A DNA stretch of 64,000 nucleotides from Actinomyces oris. Lineage in GTDB: Bacteria; Actinomycetota; Actinomycetes; Actinomycetales; Actinomycetaceae. A program made the translations under genes and the position numbers. The number at the start of each line of letters is the position of its first letter. The first letter of the stretch is position 1. Under the pieces are notes generated by a model. It was not told where the DNA came from and did not search any database. It saw only the letters and a list, made by a program, of their open reading frames with translations. Location of the stretch: contig NZ_MSGO01000029.1 in the NCBI RefSeq assembly GCF_001929375.1, positions 34,459 through 98,458 on the forward strand, in the 5' to 3' direction. Below, one piece after another: positions 56,521 to 64,000 of this stretch.

Positions 56521-57558
56521 TCACTCCCCCTCCGGTACCGTGAGCCCGGCGGCGCCTCGCAGGTGGGACAGGACCGCCTGTCGCAAGGAGTCGGGGGCGA
56601 GGACGACGACGGCGTCGCCAAGAGCGGCCACGGTTCCGGCGAAGGAGAAGGGATCCTCATAGTCGACGGCGATGAGATCACGGCCCTCCAGGTGCGCAGG
56701 CAGGTCGGCCGGAGGTGCCTGAGCCGGATCGAGGTGGGCTCCGGCCAGACGCAGTCCCAGTGCCCGGCCAGGCAGGGCGGCGAGCAGCGCGCGCCGGCGG
56801 CTGGGGGCCTTGGCGGGGAGCCGGGTGAAGGCCCCCGGGCTCCCGTGGACGGTGACTGACCCGGTGATGCGGGCCAGGCGGAAGGTCCGCAGCCTGACGG
56901 CGGCTCCTTCCGGTTCCTCCGGTTCCCTGCTGTCATCTGGGCTGTGGGTGCCTGTGGGCTCGACGGCGTCGAGGTACCAGGCGCCCTCGGCCAGGCGCAG
57001 GTGGTGCGGCTCGACAGTGCGGGCCCGGGTGCTGCCCGAGCGGGCCGAGACGTAGTCGAAGGTGACCAGACGACGCTCGTCGACCGCGGTGATGAGCTCC
57101 TCGGGGATCTCGTCACCGGACAGGTCCGCGGTGAGGGCCGGCAGACCTGCGGAGCTGTTTCCCGCCGGTCCCTCACTGACGGCGCGCAGCTTGGTCAGGG
57201 CCCGCCGGGCCGTGGCGGGTAGATCGCCGTCACGCCAGGCGGAGGCGGCCAGGCTCAGGCAGGCGGACTGCTCAGCGCTCAGGTGCAGCGCGGGCAGGGT
57301 GTAGTCCTCCTCAATGATCCGGTACCGGGGTTCCTCGGGGCGTCCGGTGGCGGTCACCTCGATACCGAGCTCGCGCAGCGTGTCCTTGTCCCGCTCGAAC
57401 TTGCGGCGAGCTGACAGAGGGTTGGTGGAGGGGTCCGCCAAGCCGTATCCCGGCACGCCGGCCACGATCTCCTCGGCACTGAGACCAGTGGTGGTGTTGC
57501 GCAAGGTGAGCAGAAGGCTCACCAGGCGCTCCTCGGTGCTACGGGTCGGCTGGCTCAC
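56521..57558 (-). CDS. pafB: WYL-domain transcriptional regulator PafB
   Basis: A 345-residue regulator whose reasonable start is GTG 57558 (MSQPTRSTEERLVSLLLTLR); the longer open frame to 57669 adds only unconserved Arg-rich residues. The N-terminal winged HTH has TTGLSAEEIVAGVPGYG and SARRKFERDKDTLRELGIEV, then the WYL domain AVDERRLVTFDYVSARSGST and RTVEPHHLRLAEGAWYLDAV, and a WCX-like C-terminus. No ribosome site is clear, so the transcript may be leaderless. Divergent from the DUF3866 gene across 68 bp. Confidence 0.9.
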   Translation of the reverse strand: MSQPTRSTEERLVSLLLTLRNTTTGLSAEEIVAGVPGYGLADPSTNPLSARRKFERDKDTLRELGIEVTATGRPEEPRYRIIEEDYTLPALHLSAEQSACLSLAASAWRDGDLPATARRALTKLRAVSEGPAGNSSAGLPALTADLSGDEIPEELITAVDERRLVTFDYVSARSGSTRARTVEPHHLRLAEGAWYLDAVEPTGTHSPDDSREPEEPEGAAVRLRTFRLARITGSVTVHGSPGAFTRLPAKAPSRRRALLAALPGRALGLRLAGAHLDPAQAPPADLPAHLEGRDLIAVDYEDPFSFAGTVAALGDAVVVLAPDSLRQAVLSHLRGAAGLTVPEGE

Positions 57559-57626
57559 GGTGCCCCAGCCTAGGAGAGTCCGGTGGCCTGCGGCTGGTGA
57601 CGCGCGTGCCCGGATAGTCTGCCGCC

Positions 57627-58799
57627 ATGATGTGGCGCGACGGCGTAGTGACCGGGACCAGGACGGCATGGGGACCGGCGGGGCGATCCTGCGCCGAGCT
57701 GGACGTGGAGATCGTCGGGGCTCCGAGTGGTGCGGGCGGCCTGCTGCCCGGCCAGCGGGTCCGCGCGGTCGCCTACGAGGCCCTCACCGGGCTGCCCGAC
57801 GCCGGGGAGCGGGTGAGGCTGGAGGTCTCGGCCCTCGACCGCGCCCTGGGCACGGGTGGGCACGCCATGGTCAGCTCTCGCCTGGACGTCCTGCCCACCG
57901 ACCCGCCGCGCGAGGGGCACCTCGTCAAGGCCCGCTACATGCCGGACCAGGTCATGGTCACCGGTGTCGACGAGCAGGGCACGGCCCACCACGGCCTGCT
58001 GTCCCAGCCGATCGGCAGTCTCGACCTGGAGGCGATGCCGGTGGTGGTGGCCGACCTGCACTCGAGCCTGCCGGCGGTGCTCGCCGGGCTGCGCTCCGAC
58101 GCCGACGAGGAGCAACCGCGCGTCGTCTACATCATGACCGACGGCGGGGCCCTGCCCCTGGCCTACTCACGTGTCGTTGCCGCCCTGAGCCAAGCCGGGT
58201 GGCTGAGCGGAACCATCACGGCCGGGCAGGCCTGGGGCGGCGACGTCGAGGCGGTCAGCGTCCACAACGCGCTCCTGGCGGCCCGCCACGTCCTGCACGC
58301 CGACGCCGCCGTCGTCATCCAGGGGCCCGGGAACCTGGGCACCGAGACGCCCTGGGGCTTCTCCGGGGTGGCCTGCGGGGACGCGATCAACGCCATCGCC
58401 ACGCTGGGCGGGCACCCGGTGGCCTGCCTGCGTGTCTCCCAGGCCGATGCCCGCGCCCGCCATCGGGGCGTGTCCCACCACTCGATGACGGCGTACGGGC
58501 GGGTCGCGCTGGCGGGGGCCGACGTCGTCGTCCCCGACCTGGAGGGCCCCTTGGGGGCGCAGGTGCGTCAGGAGGTCGAGGCCCTGTGCGGTCCCCGGCC
58601 GGGTGCCGAGCAGCACCGGCTCGTCGAGGTTCCCGCTGACGGGCTCCTGGAGCTGCTGCGGGCGGCGGAGGTGGAGACCGGAGTGAGGCTGTCCACCATG
58701 CGACGGGGTCTGGATGAGGACACGGCAGCCTTCATCACCGCGGCCGCGGCCGGCCGTCACGCGCGCCGGATCCTGGACGAGGAGACGGAACATGGCTGA
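57627..58799 (+). CDS. DUF3866 family protein
   Basis: A 390-residue cytosolic protein matching DUF3866, of unknown function. Conserved blocks: LVKARYMPDQVMVTGVDEQG, VVVADLHSSLPAVLAGLR, VVYIMTDGGALPLAYSRVVA, TITAGQAWGGDVEAVSVHNA, VVIQGPGNLGTETPWGFSG, ARHRGVSHHSMTAYGRVALA. The GPGNxGT and HHS segments look like a possible active site, but I know of no assigned reaction. A second ATG at 57630 is an alternative start. It overlaps the histidine kinase gene by eight bases (ATGGCTGA), so translation of the kinase is likely coupled. Family members are often near pafBC in actinobacteria. Confidence 0.85.
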   Translation: MMWRDGVVTGTRTAWGPAGRSCAELDVEIVGAPSGAGGLLPGQRVRAVAYEALTGLPDAGERVRLEVSALDRALGTGGHAMVSSRLDVLPTDPPREGHLVKARYMPDQVMVTGVDEQGTAHHGLLSQPIGSLDLEAMPVVVADLHSSLPAVLAGLRSDADEEQPRVVYIMTDGGALPLAYSRVVAALSQAGWLSGTITAGQAWGGDVEAVSVHNALLAARHVLHADAAVVIQGPGNLGTETPWGFSGVACGDAINAIATLGGHPVACLRVSQADARARHRGVSHHSMTAYGRVALAGADVVVPDLEGPLGAQVRQEVEALCGPRPGAEQHRLVEVPADGLLELLRAAEVETGVRLSTMRRGLDEDTAAFITAAAAGRHARRILDEETEHG

Positions 58800-60180
58800 T
58801 CGAGACGGCCGACTTAGGACAGCGGCCCACGGCGCGGCGCTGCCGCTGACCGCGAATCTGTCAGCGGCCTACGACTGGAGGGCTCGTCACCGCACGGTGC
58901 CGGGGCGAGGAGGTCACTGGACACGGTACTCGGTCCCGGTCGTGGATCTCGCCCTGGGGACCGTCTTCCTCGCCTTCGCTCTGGAGTCGGTCACGTTCAT
59001 CCTGCGCTTCGGCGGCTACGCCGTCTATATCGCGGACTTCGCCCTGTGCCTGGCGCTGGCGCTGGCGCAGTTCGGCAGGCTGCGTTTCCTGCGTGCCTCC
59101 TTCATCGCGACCTATGCCCTGCTGGCGGCCTACGCGATCCTCGTGGCCCTCTCCCCCGTCAACCTCGGCCTCAACCCGATCATCGCCACGGCCATCACCA
59201 GTCTCTACACCGTCACCCGCTGGGAGCCCGATCGGCGCTGGGGCACGGCGGCGCTCCTGCTGGCGCTGGCCGGCGCCCTGGTCAACCCCGTCACCTTGGC
59301 CTCCTACACCCGGCCCTACGAATCAGATACCAACCCGATGACAAACAGCGGCTGGAACGAGGCCATCCTGGTCGCCCGCACACTCACCGGCCTGGTCTTC
59401 GTCGGTGCCGTGGTGCTCACCTACCTGTTGGCCTCCTCCCGGCGCCGGATCGCCGAGAACCAGGCCCTCGACGTCGGCATCGCCGCAGCCCAGGCGGTTG
59501 CGGCCGAGCGCCTCAGCCTGGCCCGAGAGCTCCACGACCTCGTGGGCCACAGCCTCACCACGATCAAGGTGCAGGCCGCCACCGGCCTGGCCCTGGGCGG
59601 TGAGGAACGGCTGCGCAGCACGCTGACCACGGTGCGTGACACTGCCGATGCCTCCCTGGCCTCCGTGCGCCGGCTCGTCTCCGTCCTGCGCTCCGACGCC
59701 GGCGAGATCACTCCGTTGGCGGACCTGCGGACCATCCCGGCCCTGATCGAGACCACCCGCAGCTCAGGTAGCCGGATCAGCGCCGCGCTTCCCGAACCGG
59801 AGGTCCTGGATCACTGCAACTCGGCGTGGTCGGCGATACAGCGTCTCACCCTCGTGCGTCTCGTGGGAGAGACCCTCACCAACGCCGTCAGGCACGGAAC
59901 CGGCCAGATCGAGATGAGCCTGACACTGTCGCAGGACTCCTGCCACCTCCACGTCACCAACCCGGTGCCCGACGTCGTGGAGCACTCCCCCTTCGGCGGC
60001 AGCGGGCTCGCCGGCCTCGAAGAACGGCTCAGGCTCGTGGGCGGAACCATGACCTACGGCGTCCACGACGACGAGGACCACAGCATCTTCACCATCGACG
60101 TCGACTTTCCCGTGGCGCCGCTCGAGCTGCCCGCGAGCGCCACGGTGGCCGGCGAGACAGCCTCAGGAGACTCCAGATGA
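58792..60180 (+). CDS. Sensor histidine kinase, NarL/DesK-type (HisKA_3)
   Basis: A 462-residue kinase. ATG 58792 (MADRDGRLRTAAHG) follows GGAG and overlaps the DUF3866 stop; the longer frame to 58714 is in that gene. About five to six membrane helices (residues 45-215) form the sensor without a large extracellular domain. The phosphorylated His248 is in LARELHDLVGHSLTTIKVQA, the N-box is VGETLTNAVRHGTGQ, and the G-box is FGGSGLAGLEERLRLVGGT. It overlaps the response regulator by ATGA. The signal is unknown; DesK-like kinases next to ABC exporters often sense antibiotics or membrane state. Confidence 0.92.
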   Translation: MADRDGRLRTAAHGAALPLTANLSAAYDWRARHRTVPGRGGHWTRYSVPVVDLALGTVFLAFALESVTFILRFGGYAVYIADFALCLALALAQFGRLRFLRASFIATYALLAAYAILVALSPVNLGLNPIIATAITSLYTVTRWEPDRRWGTAALLLALAGALVNPVTLASYTRPYESDTNPMTNSGWNEAILVARTLTGLVFVGAVVLTYLLASSRRRIAENQALDVGIAAAQAVAAERLSLARELHDLVGHSLTTIKVQAATGLALGGEERLRSTLTTVRDTADASLASVRRLVSVLRSDAGEITPLADLRTIPALIETTRSSGSRISAALPEPEVLDHCNSAWSAIQRLTLVRLVGETLTNAVRHGTGQIEMSLTLSQDSCHLHVTNPVPDVVEHSPFGGSGLAGLEERLRLVGGTMTYGVHDDEDHSIFTIDVDFPVAPLELPASATVAGETASGDSR

Positions 60181-60932
60181 CGCTCAGTACGACCGGTGCG
60201 ATCAGGGTGGCCGTTGTCGACGATCAGCCGCTTCTGGTCAGTGCTTTCAGTGCTCTCGTGGCTGCGCAGCCCGATATGGAGGTGGTCCTGGAGGCCGTCA
60301 ACGGGCGTCAGGCCGTCGAGGGCTTGACCGCTCTGGCCACCGGTGCCCATGGAGGGGCCGATCTGGTACTCATGGATCTGCGGATGCCGGTCCTGGACGG
60401 GGTCAGTGCCATTCGTGAGCTGCGGTCCGCGCCGGTCACCGACTCTTTGCGGATTCTGGTCCTGACGACCTTCGACGATGAGGATCTCGTCCTGGCGGCT
60501 CTGGGTGCAGGCGCCCACGGATTCCTCCTCAAGGACGCCGAGCCGACGACGCTGCTGGAGGCGATCCGCGTCGTCGCCGGCGGAGGGTCCTGGCTGGATC
60601 CGGCCGTCACCGGTACCGTTCTGGCGCACCTTGATGCGGGTGGCGGACCCGGTGCCCCGCAGTCGTCGGCCTCACCGTCGGCACCGGTCGATGGGGCCGT
60701 GCCCGTTGTGGGGGCGCCGTCGGGACCTTATGAGGCTCTCACCGGCCGGGAGGACGCCGTACTCGCTTTGGTGTGCCAGGGGCTGAGCAACGCCCGGATC
60801 GGTGAGCGGCTCCATGTCGCTGAGTCGACAGTCAAGTCGCATGTCAAGACGATCCTGGGCAAGACGGGCTGCCGCAACCGGGTCGAGCTCGTCATCTACG
60901 CGCTGACCACGGGGCTCGTCCAGCCGCGGTAG
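60177..60932 (+). CDS. NarL/FixJ-family response regulator
   Basis: A 251-residue regulator from ATG 60177 in overlap with the kinase stop; the longer frame to 59826 is spurious. The receiver domain begins IRVAVVDDQPLLVSAFSALV with phosphoacceptor Asp67 in LVLMDLRMPVLDG and Lys in AHGFLLKDAEP. A Pro/Ala/Gly linker of about 35 residues precedes the LuxR-type HTH LTGREDAVLALVCQGLSNAR and ESTVKSHVKTILGKTGCRN. It is the cognate partner of the kinase, and the adjacent ABC genes (98 bp downstream) are the likely targets. Confidence 0.93.
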   Translation: MTLSTTGAIRVAVVDDQPLLVSAFSALVAAQPDMEVVLEAVNGRQAVEGLTALATGAHGGADLVLMDLRMPVLDGVSAIRELRSAPVTDSLRILVLTTFDDEDLVLAALGAGAHGFLLKDAEPTTLLEAIRVVAGGGSWLDPAVTGTVLAHLDAGGGPGAPQSSASPSAPVDGAVPVVGAPSGPYEALTGREDAVLALVCQGLSNARIGERLHVAESTVKSHVKTILGKTGCRNRVELVIYALTTGLVQPR

Positions 60933-61030
60933 CCCTCCTCCCCAGGGAGGAGACGGGGGTGTGGGAGCGGGCACGGACTGTATCCCTGGTGGGGATCCGT
61001 TGAGGTAACGGTGCGCACGAGCATGGGGTC

Positions 61031-61822
61031 ATGAGCGAAACCGCCATGACGTCAACTCCTCCCTCCCCCACCTGCACCACCGGCACCGCCCCCGGGCTGA
61101 GACTGACGGGGGTCTCGAAGTCCTTCAGCCGTCAGCAGGTGCTCTCCGGCCTCGACCTGTCGGCCTATCCCGGCCGTGTCTACGGGCTGCTCGGTCTCAA
61201 CGGGGCGGGCAAGTCGACCGCCTTCAATATCGCCCTGGGGCTACTCAAACCCGACGCCGGCCGCGTGGAGATCCTGGGCGTTCCGTTCTCCCGTCACAGC
61301 CTGGCCCGGGTGGGGGCCTCCATTAACGGCCCCGCCCTCTTCCCCCAGCTGTCCGCGCGGCGCAACCTGCTTGTCCACTGCCGCCTGACCGGCACCTCCC
61401 CGGCGACGATCGACCCGCTCCTGGAGCGTGTCGGGCTGGCGGGAGTCGGCAGGAAGCGCGCCGGCTCCTTCTCCACCGGCATGAAGGTGCGCCTGTCACT
61501 GGCCATGGCGCTCCTGACCGACCCGGAGATCCTCATCCTTGACGAACCCCAGAACGGGCTGGACCCCCAGGGCATCATCGAGCTGCGCGATCTTGTGCGG
61601 ATCCTGGCCGACGAGGGGCGCACCGTCGTCGTCTCCAGCCACCAGCTCGGGGAGATCGCCCGCATGAGTGACGACATCGGGGTCCTGGCGACCGGGCGCC
61701 TCGTCTACGAGGGGCCCCTGGCCGACTTCGCCGAGGCCGACGACGAGCGAGCCATGGAGGCGGCATTCCTGGCCGCCGTCACTGCTGGTGGGCGCCGCAC
61801 TGAAGGGGAGACGCAGGCATGA
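61031..61822 (+). CDS. ABC-2 type exporter, ATP-binding protein
   Basis: A 263-residue ATPase. Walker A GLLGLNGAGKSTAFNIALGL (Lys61), Q-loop region GASINGPALFPQLSARRNL, signature SFSTGMKVRLSLAMALLTDP, Walker B ILILDEPQNGLDPQGIIEL, and H-loop VVVSSHQLGEIARMSDD. This set is that of the drug/lantibiotic-type ABC exporter ATPases, where the signature is often STGM rather than SGGQ. ATG 61031 may be preceded by weak sites; the internal ATG at residue 6 is possible. It overlaps the permease by ATGA. Confidence 0.93.
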   Translation: MSETAMTSTPPSPTCTTGTAPGLRLTGVSKSFSRQQVLSGLDLSAYPGRVYGLLGLNGAGKSTAFNIALGLLKPDAGRVEILGVPFSRHSLARVGASINGPALFPQLSARRNLLVHCRLTGTSPATIDPLLERVGLAGVGRKRAGSFSTGMKVRLSLAMALLTDPEILILDEPQNGLDPQGIIELRDLVRILADEGRTVVVSSHQLGEIARMSDDIGVLATGRLVYEGPLADFAEADDERAMEAAFLAAVTAGGRRTEGETQA

Positions 61823-63471
61823 GCACCTCCGGCACCGCCGTGCACGTGAGCCTGTGGGGCCTGGTGCGTGCCGAGATCACCCGCAGCCGGCGCACCTTCA
61901 CCTGGGGAGTCATCGGGGCGACCCTCATCTTCACCGTTCACACCATCATCCTGGCGAACGCCTCGATCTCTTCAGGCGTGGTCAAGGAAATCCAGTGGAA
62001 CGGCAATGCTCTGGCGTGGATGCACCTGTACGCCGGGGCCTTCGCGGTTCCGCTGGGGCTGCTGACCGGGGCGATGGCCCAGTGGCGTGAGCAGCGGTGG
62101 CGCCAGGGCGGGACGGCCTGGCGCGCCGTCGAGCCGCTCCGGGTGGTGACCGCCCGCATCGTGGTCCTGAGCCTGTCCGCGTTGGCCTGTCAGGTGGCAC
62201 TGGTCGCCCCGGTGGTGGGGCACGCCCTCATCGTGGGCAACGGCTGGGGGCCCTGGGACAGGTACTTGCTGTTCGCCACCTACATGTGGATCGTCGTCAC
62301 CGGTGCCTGCGCCTGGGGCATGGCGGCATTTCGAGTGGCTCGAGCCGTCGCCGTCGGGGCCGCTCCTGTCCTGGGCTTCGTCTGGTCCGTGGTGGGCGTG
62401 GGACAGGCCGAGCGGAGCGACTGGTGGATGCTCCCGTGGGCCTGGACGGCGAGAGTCCCGTTGCCCCTGCTGGGCGTGCACGGCAACTCCGTCCTGCTCG
62501 AGGAGGGCTCGCCGGTGTGGGGATACTCGCTCCTGCCCGGGTTCCTGCTGACAACCGGCCTGACCCTGATCGGCGTCGGACTGGCCTTTCTCTGCGGCGC
62601 TCCTGGTGGCGTCGGGTCCTCGACTTTGTCGGTTTCCTGGCTCAGCCGGCTGCTTCCCGGCAGGGACCTCGACGACGGCGTGTTACCGGAGGCCGGCCCG
62701 GATCAGGCCTTGGCGCAGACTCCGCTGTCGCCGCCCCGCAGCACCCCGGCGTTCCGCGCCGCGCCCGTCACCCGCATGGCCCGTGTTCCTGGGAGGCGCA
62801 GTGCCCTGCTGGCAATGGTCGGCGTCCTGCCCTGGATCGTGTGGGTGGTCCTGGCGGCCCTGCTGCTCGCCTGCCTGGGGGCTATCCGCGTCGCTTACCC
62901 GCCAGACTATGGTCAGATCCTCCTCGAGCTCGTTGGTGTGCCTGTCGCCGCGGCCGTCACCGGCATCACGGTGTGGGGGCGTCTGCAGCCGGCCTGGCGC
63001 GCCCTCATCACTCGCCGGGGTGCCGGAGGGATTCTGACCTCAACCGCGATCCTCAGTGCCCTCTTCCTCCTCCCGGTCCTGGTCGTCTCCTGGATTGTGA
63101 CCGTCCTGGGCGACACTCTGACCCGCACCGACCCGAGCCTGCCGGCGGTGACCGGCCCGGTCTACGGGTTCATGGTGATGCCGGCCGTGGCCTTCATGAT
63201 TGCGGCTGTCAGCCTGGCGGTGGCTCTGAGTACCCGGATCGTCGTGGCGATCGTCCTCAACGTCATCCTGGTCGTCATGGGGCTGCTCATCGGCGGTAAC
63301 GAGGTCATGGCGGCCACCTGGTTGTGGCGGCTGGCGCCCTGGGGCTGGATGGGTGTCGCTCACCAGTTCCCGGGACGCTGGTTGATGATCGTCGGCCTCA
63401 GCCTGCTCATCGGGTCGGTGGCGATGGGGGCAGCGGTCCTGGGAGCCAGGCGCGCCGCCATCCGGGAGTGA
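61819..63471 (+). CDS. ABC-2 type exporter, membrane protein
   Basis: A 550-residue integral membrane protein with about twelve hydrophobic segments in two halves separated by a polar loop (about residues 270-340). The N-terminal half resembles the six-helix permeases of lantibiotic immunity and resistance exporters (RAEITRSRRTFTWGVIGATL); the second half repeats similar helices (LLALVAL-like VWVVLAALLLACLGAIRVAY; GVPVAAAVTGITVWGRL). The first start overlaps the ATPase stop. The cargo is unknown. With the kinase and regulator upstream the four genes form a probable stress- or antibiotic-responsive unit. Confidence 0.85.
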   Translation: MSTSGTAVHVSLWGLVRAEITRSRRTFTWGVIGATLIFTVHTIILANASISSGVVKEIQWNGNALAWMHLYAGAFAVPLGLLTGAMAQWREQRWRQGGTAWRAVEPLRVVTARIVVLSLSALACQVALVAPVVGHALIVGNGWGPWDRYLLFATYMWIVVTGACAWGMAAFRVARAVAVGAAPVLGFVWSVVGVGQAERSDWWMLPWAWTARVPLPLLGVHGNSVLLEEGSPVWGYSLLPGFLLTTGLTLIGVGLAFLCGAPGGVGSSTLSVSWLSRLLPGRDLDDGVLPEAGPDQALAQTPLSPPRSTPAFRAAPVTRMARVPGRRSALLAMVGVLPWIVWVVLAALLLACLGAIRVAYPPDYGQILLELVGVPVAAAVTGITVWGRLQPAWRALITRRGAGGILTSTAILSALFLLPVLVVSWIVTVLGDTLTRTDPSLPAVTGPVYGFMVMPAVAFMIAAVSLAVALSTRIVVAIVLNVILVVMGLLIGGNEVMAATWLWRLAPWGWMGVAHQFPGRWLMIVGLSLLIGSVAMGAAVLGARRAAIRE

Positions 63472-63744
63472 GTGGGGCTGCTGATTGGGATGTGTGGATG
63501 GTGGGGAGGTTCGTGTCGGCTGCGAAGATGGAGGCTTGCCCCTGGGCGCGGGGTTCCGCCGTGGGGGATGATGTTCCAGTGTCGTGATGTTTGCTCGCAG
63601 CTCGCGAACTGAGGTGGCGGGATGTGAGGTGCGGTGGACGGCCGGGGGCCGGTTGACCTCCGAGTAGTGCCTGGAGCTGAACGCGCCGTACCGCGGCCTA
63701 CTCCATTCCCCAAGCCCCTGACATCTGTGTCCTGACTGGCGAGT

Positions 63745-63803
63745 TCGTAGGTTAGCCCGCGTGTTCGGGGGTTAGGGGTACGACTGCGGCATCTACCCTA
63801 CGA
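63745..63803. repeat. Imperfect inverted repeat TCGTAGG(T/G)TAG
   Basis: TCGTAGGTTAG (63745-63755) and CTACCCTACGA (63793-63803) are complementary at 10 of 11 positions across a 37-base spacer. Between them lies GTTCGGGGGTTAGGGG. Purpose unknown. Confidence 0.45.
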
Positions 63804-63856
63804 CCGTGTGCGCTGGGGCTTAGTGGTGGGTCTCGGCGGTGTGCTGTGAGGCCCTT

Positions 63857-63993
63857 GGTGTCACGATTGGCGACTTTTAGGGTGTCCATTGGCCGACGTG
63901 TCCGACCCTGTACTGCTCTGACCTGCGCATACGTGCCAGGGCGCGACGGTCATCGGCCAGGTGAGCCCCCTAAAAGTCGCCAATCGTGACACC
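63857..63993. mobile_element. 137-bp foldback element with perfect 26-bp terminal inverted repeats (MITE-like)
   Basis: Bases 63857-63882 (starting GGTGTCACGATTGGCG and ending CTTTTAGGG) are the exact reverse complement of 63968-63993. Inside, TGGCCGA (63890-63896) pairs with TCGGCCA (63953-63959), and CCCTG pairs with CAGGG further in, so nearly the whole unit can fold. It has no open reading frame. Inward-facing terminal repeats suggest a miniature inverted-repeat transposable element or an insertion-sequence derivative. No target-site duplication is evident. A structured RNA or regulatory element is the alternative. Confidence 0.6.
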
Positions 63994-64000
63994 GCACTCG

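Larger units (their letters stand above)
63472..64000. other. Non-coding right end of the window with inverted repeats
   Basis: These 529 bases have no gene I can support; short frames here lack homology features. They hold a short imperfect inverted repeat (63745-63803) and the long foldback element (63857-63993), listed separately. Composition is less codon-like than elsewhere, and no terminator with a T-run follows the permease. Confidence 0.5.

Overview
This is a GC-rich chromosomal window with dense, mostly bidirectional coding. Its gene content and order are those of an actinobacterium. Several blocks match the order known from Mycobacterium and Corynebacterium: rapZ-yvcK-whiA then gap-pgk-tpiA-secG; parA-scpA-scpB-rluB-(tyrA)-cmk/der; garA-ftsR-bifunctional nuclease-MerR; rbpA next to ppm/lnt; and pafB-pafC-tatA-tatC-helY. 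The fused cytidylate kinase/Der GTPase, separate lnt and ppm genes, a sucrose PTS, PurT and a lysine-type PKTIDND phosphofructokinase together suggest Actinomyces or a close relative in the oral Actinomycetaceae. That genus call is an inference from gene content, not from a database match.

Layout, left to right. 1-1162: 3' part of purT, running off the left edge. 1283-4516: rapZ, yvcK, whiA. 4765-8347: lower glycolysis (gap, pgk, tpiA) and secG. 8427-9362: XerC/D recombinase with no ordinary start codon. 9523-16220: tightly overlapping run parA, scpA, scpB, rluB, tyrA, then the cmk-der fusion. 16309-18324: pgi and a rhodanese. 18386-22521 (minus): HAD phosphatase, cell-wall CAP protein, tRNA-Pro, S4 protein, secreted HNH nuclease. 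22602-27766: oxidative pentose phosphate genes, with zwf-opcA-pgl facing away from gnd. 27837-30548: pepN. 30806-33472: garA, ftsR, DUF151 nuclease, second MerR. 33634-38007: aldo/keto reductase, an Hsp70-like ATPase, PiT phosphate transporter and a small membrane protein. 38055-43133: sucrose utilisation (GH32 hydrolase, PTS EIIBCA, LacI repressor) with a visible promoter/operator. 43191-46134: SGNH hydrolase, a GNAT remnant joined in frame to a P-loop kinase, and pfkA. 46365-49331: rbpA, ppm, lnt. 49348-57558 (minus): DUF808, helY, a diacylglycerol kinase, tatC, tatA, pafC, pafB. 57627-63471: DUF3866, a histidine kinase/response regulator pair and an ABC exporter. 63472-64000: non-coding, ending in a strongly structured foldback element.

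Functionally the window is rich in central carbon metabolism. Sucrose enters as sucrose-6-phosphate, is cleaved by the GH32 enzyme, and feeds pgi, pfkA and gap-pgk-tpiA, or the zwf-opcA-pgl-gnd branch that makes NADPH. GarA adds a likely control point on the 2-oxoglutarate node. No CRISPR array, prophage or restriction-type defence island is visible. The less explained items are the 137-bp foldback at the right end, the recombinase start, the hybrid donor-site residues of PfkA, the GNAT/kinase junction and several intergenic hairpins and palindromes.
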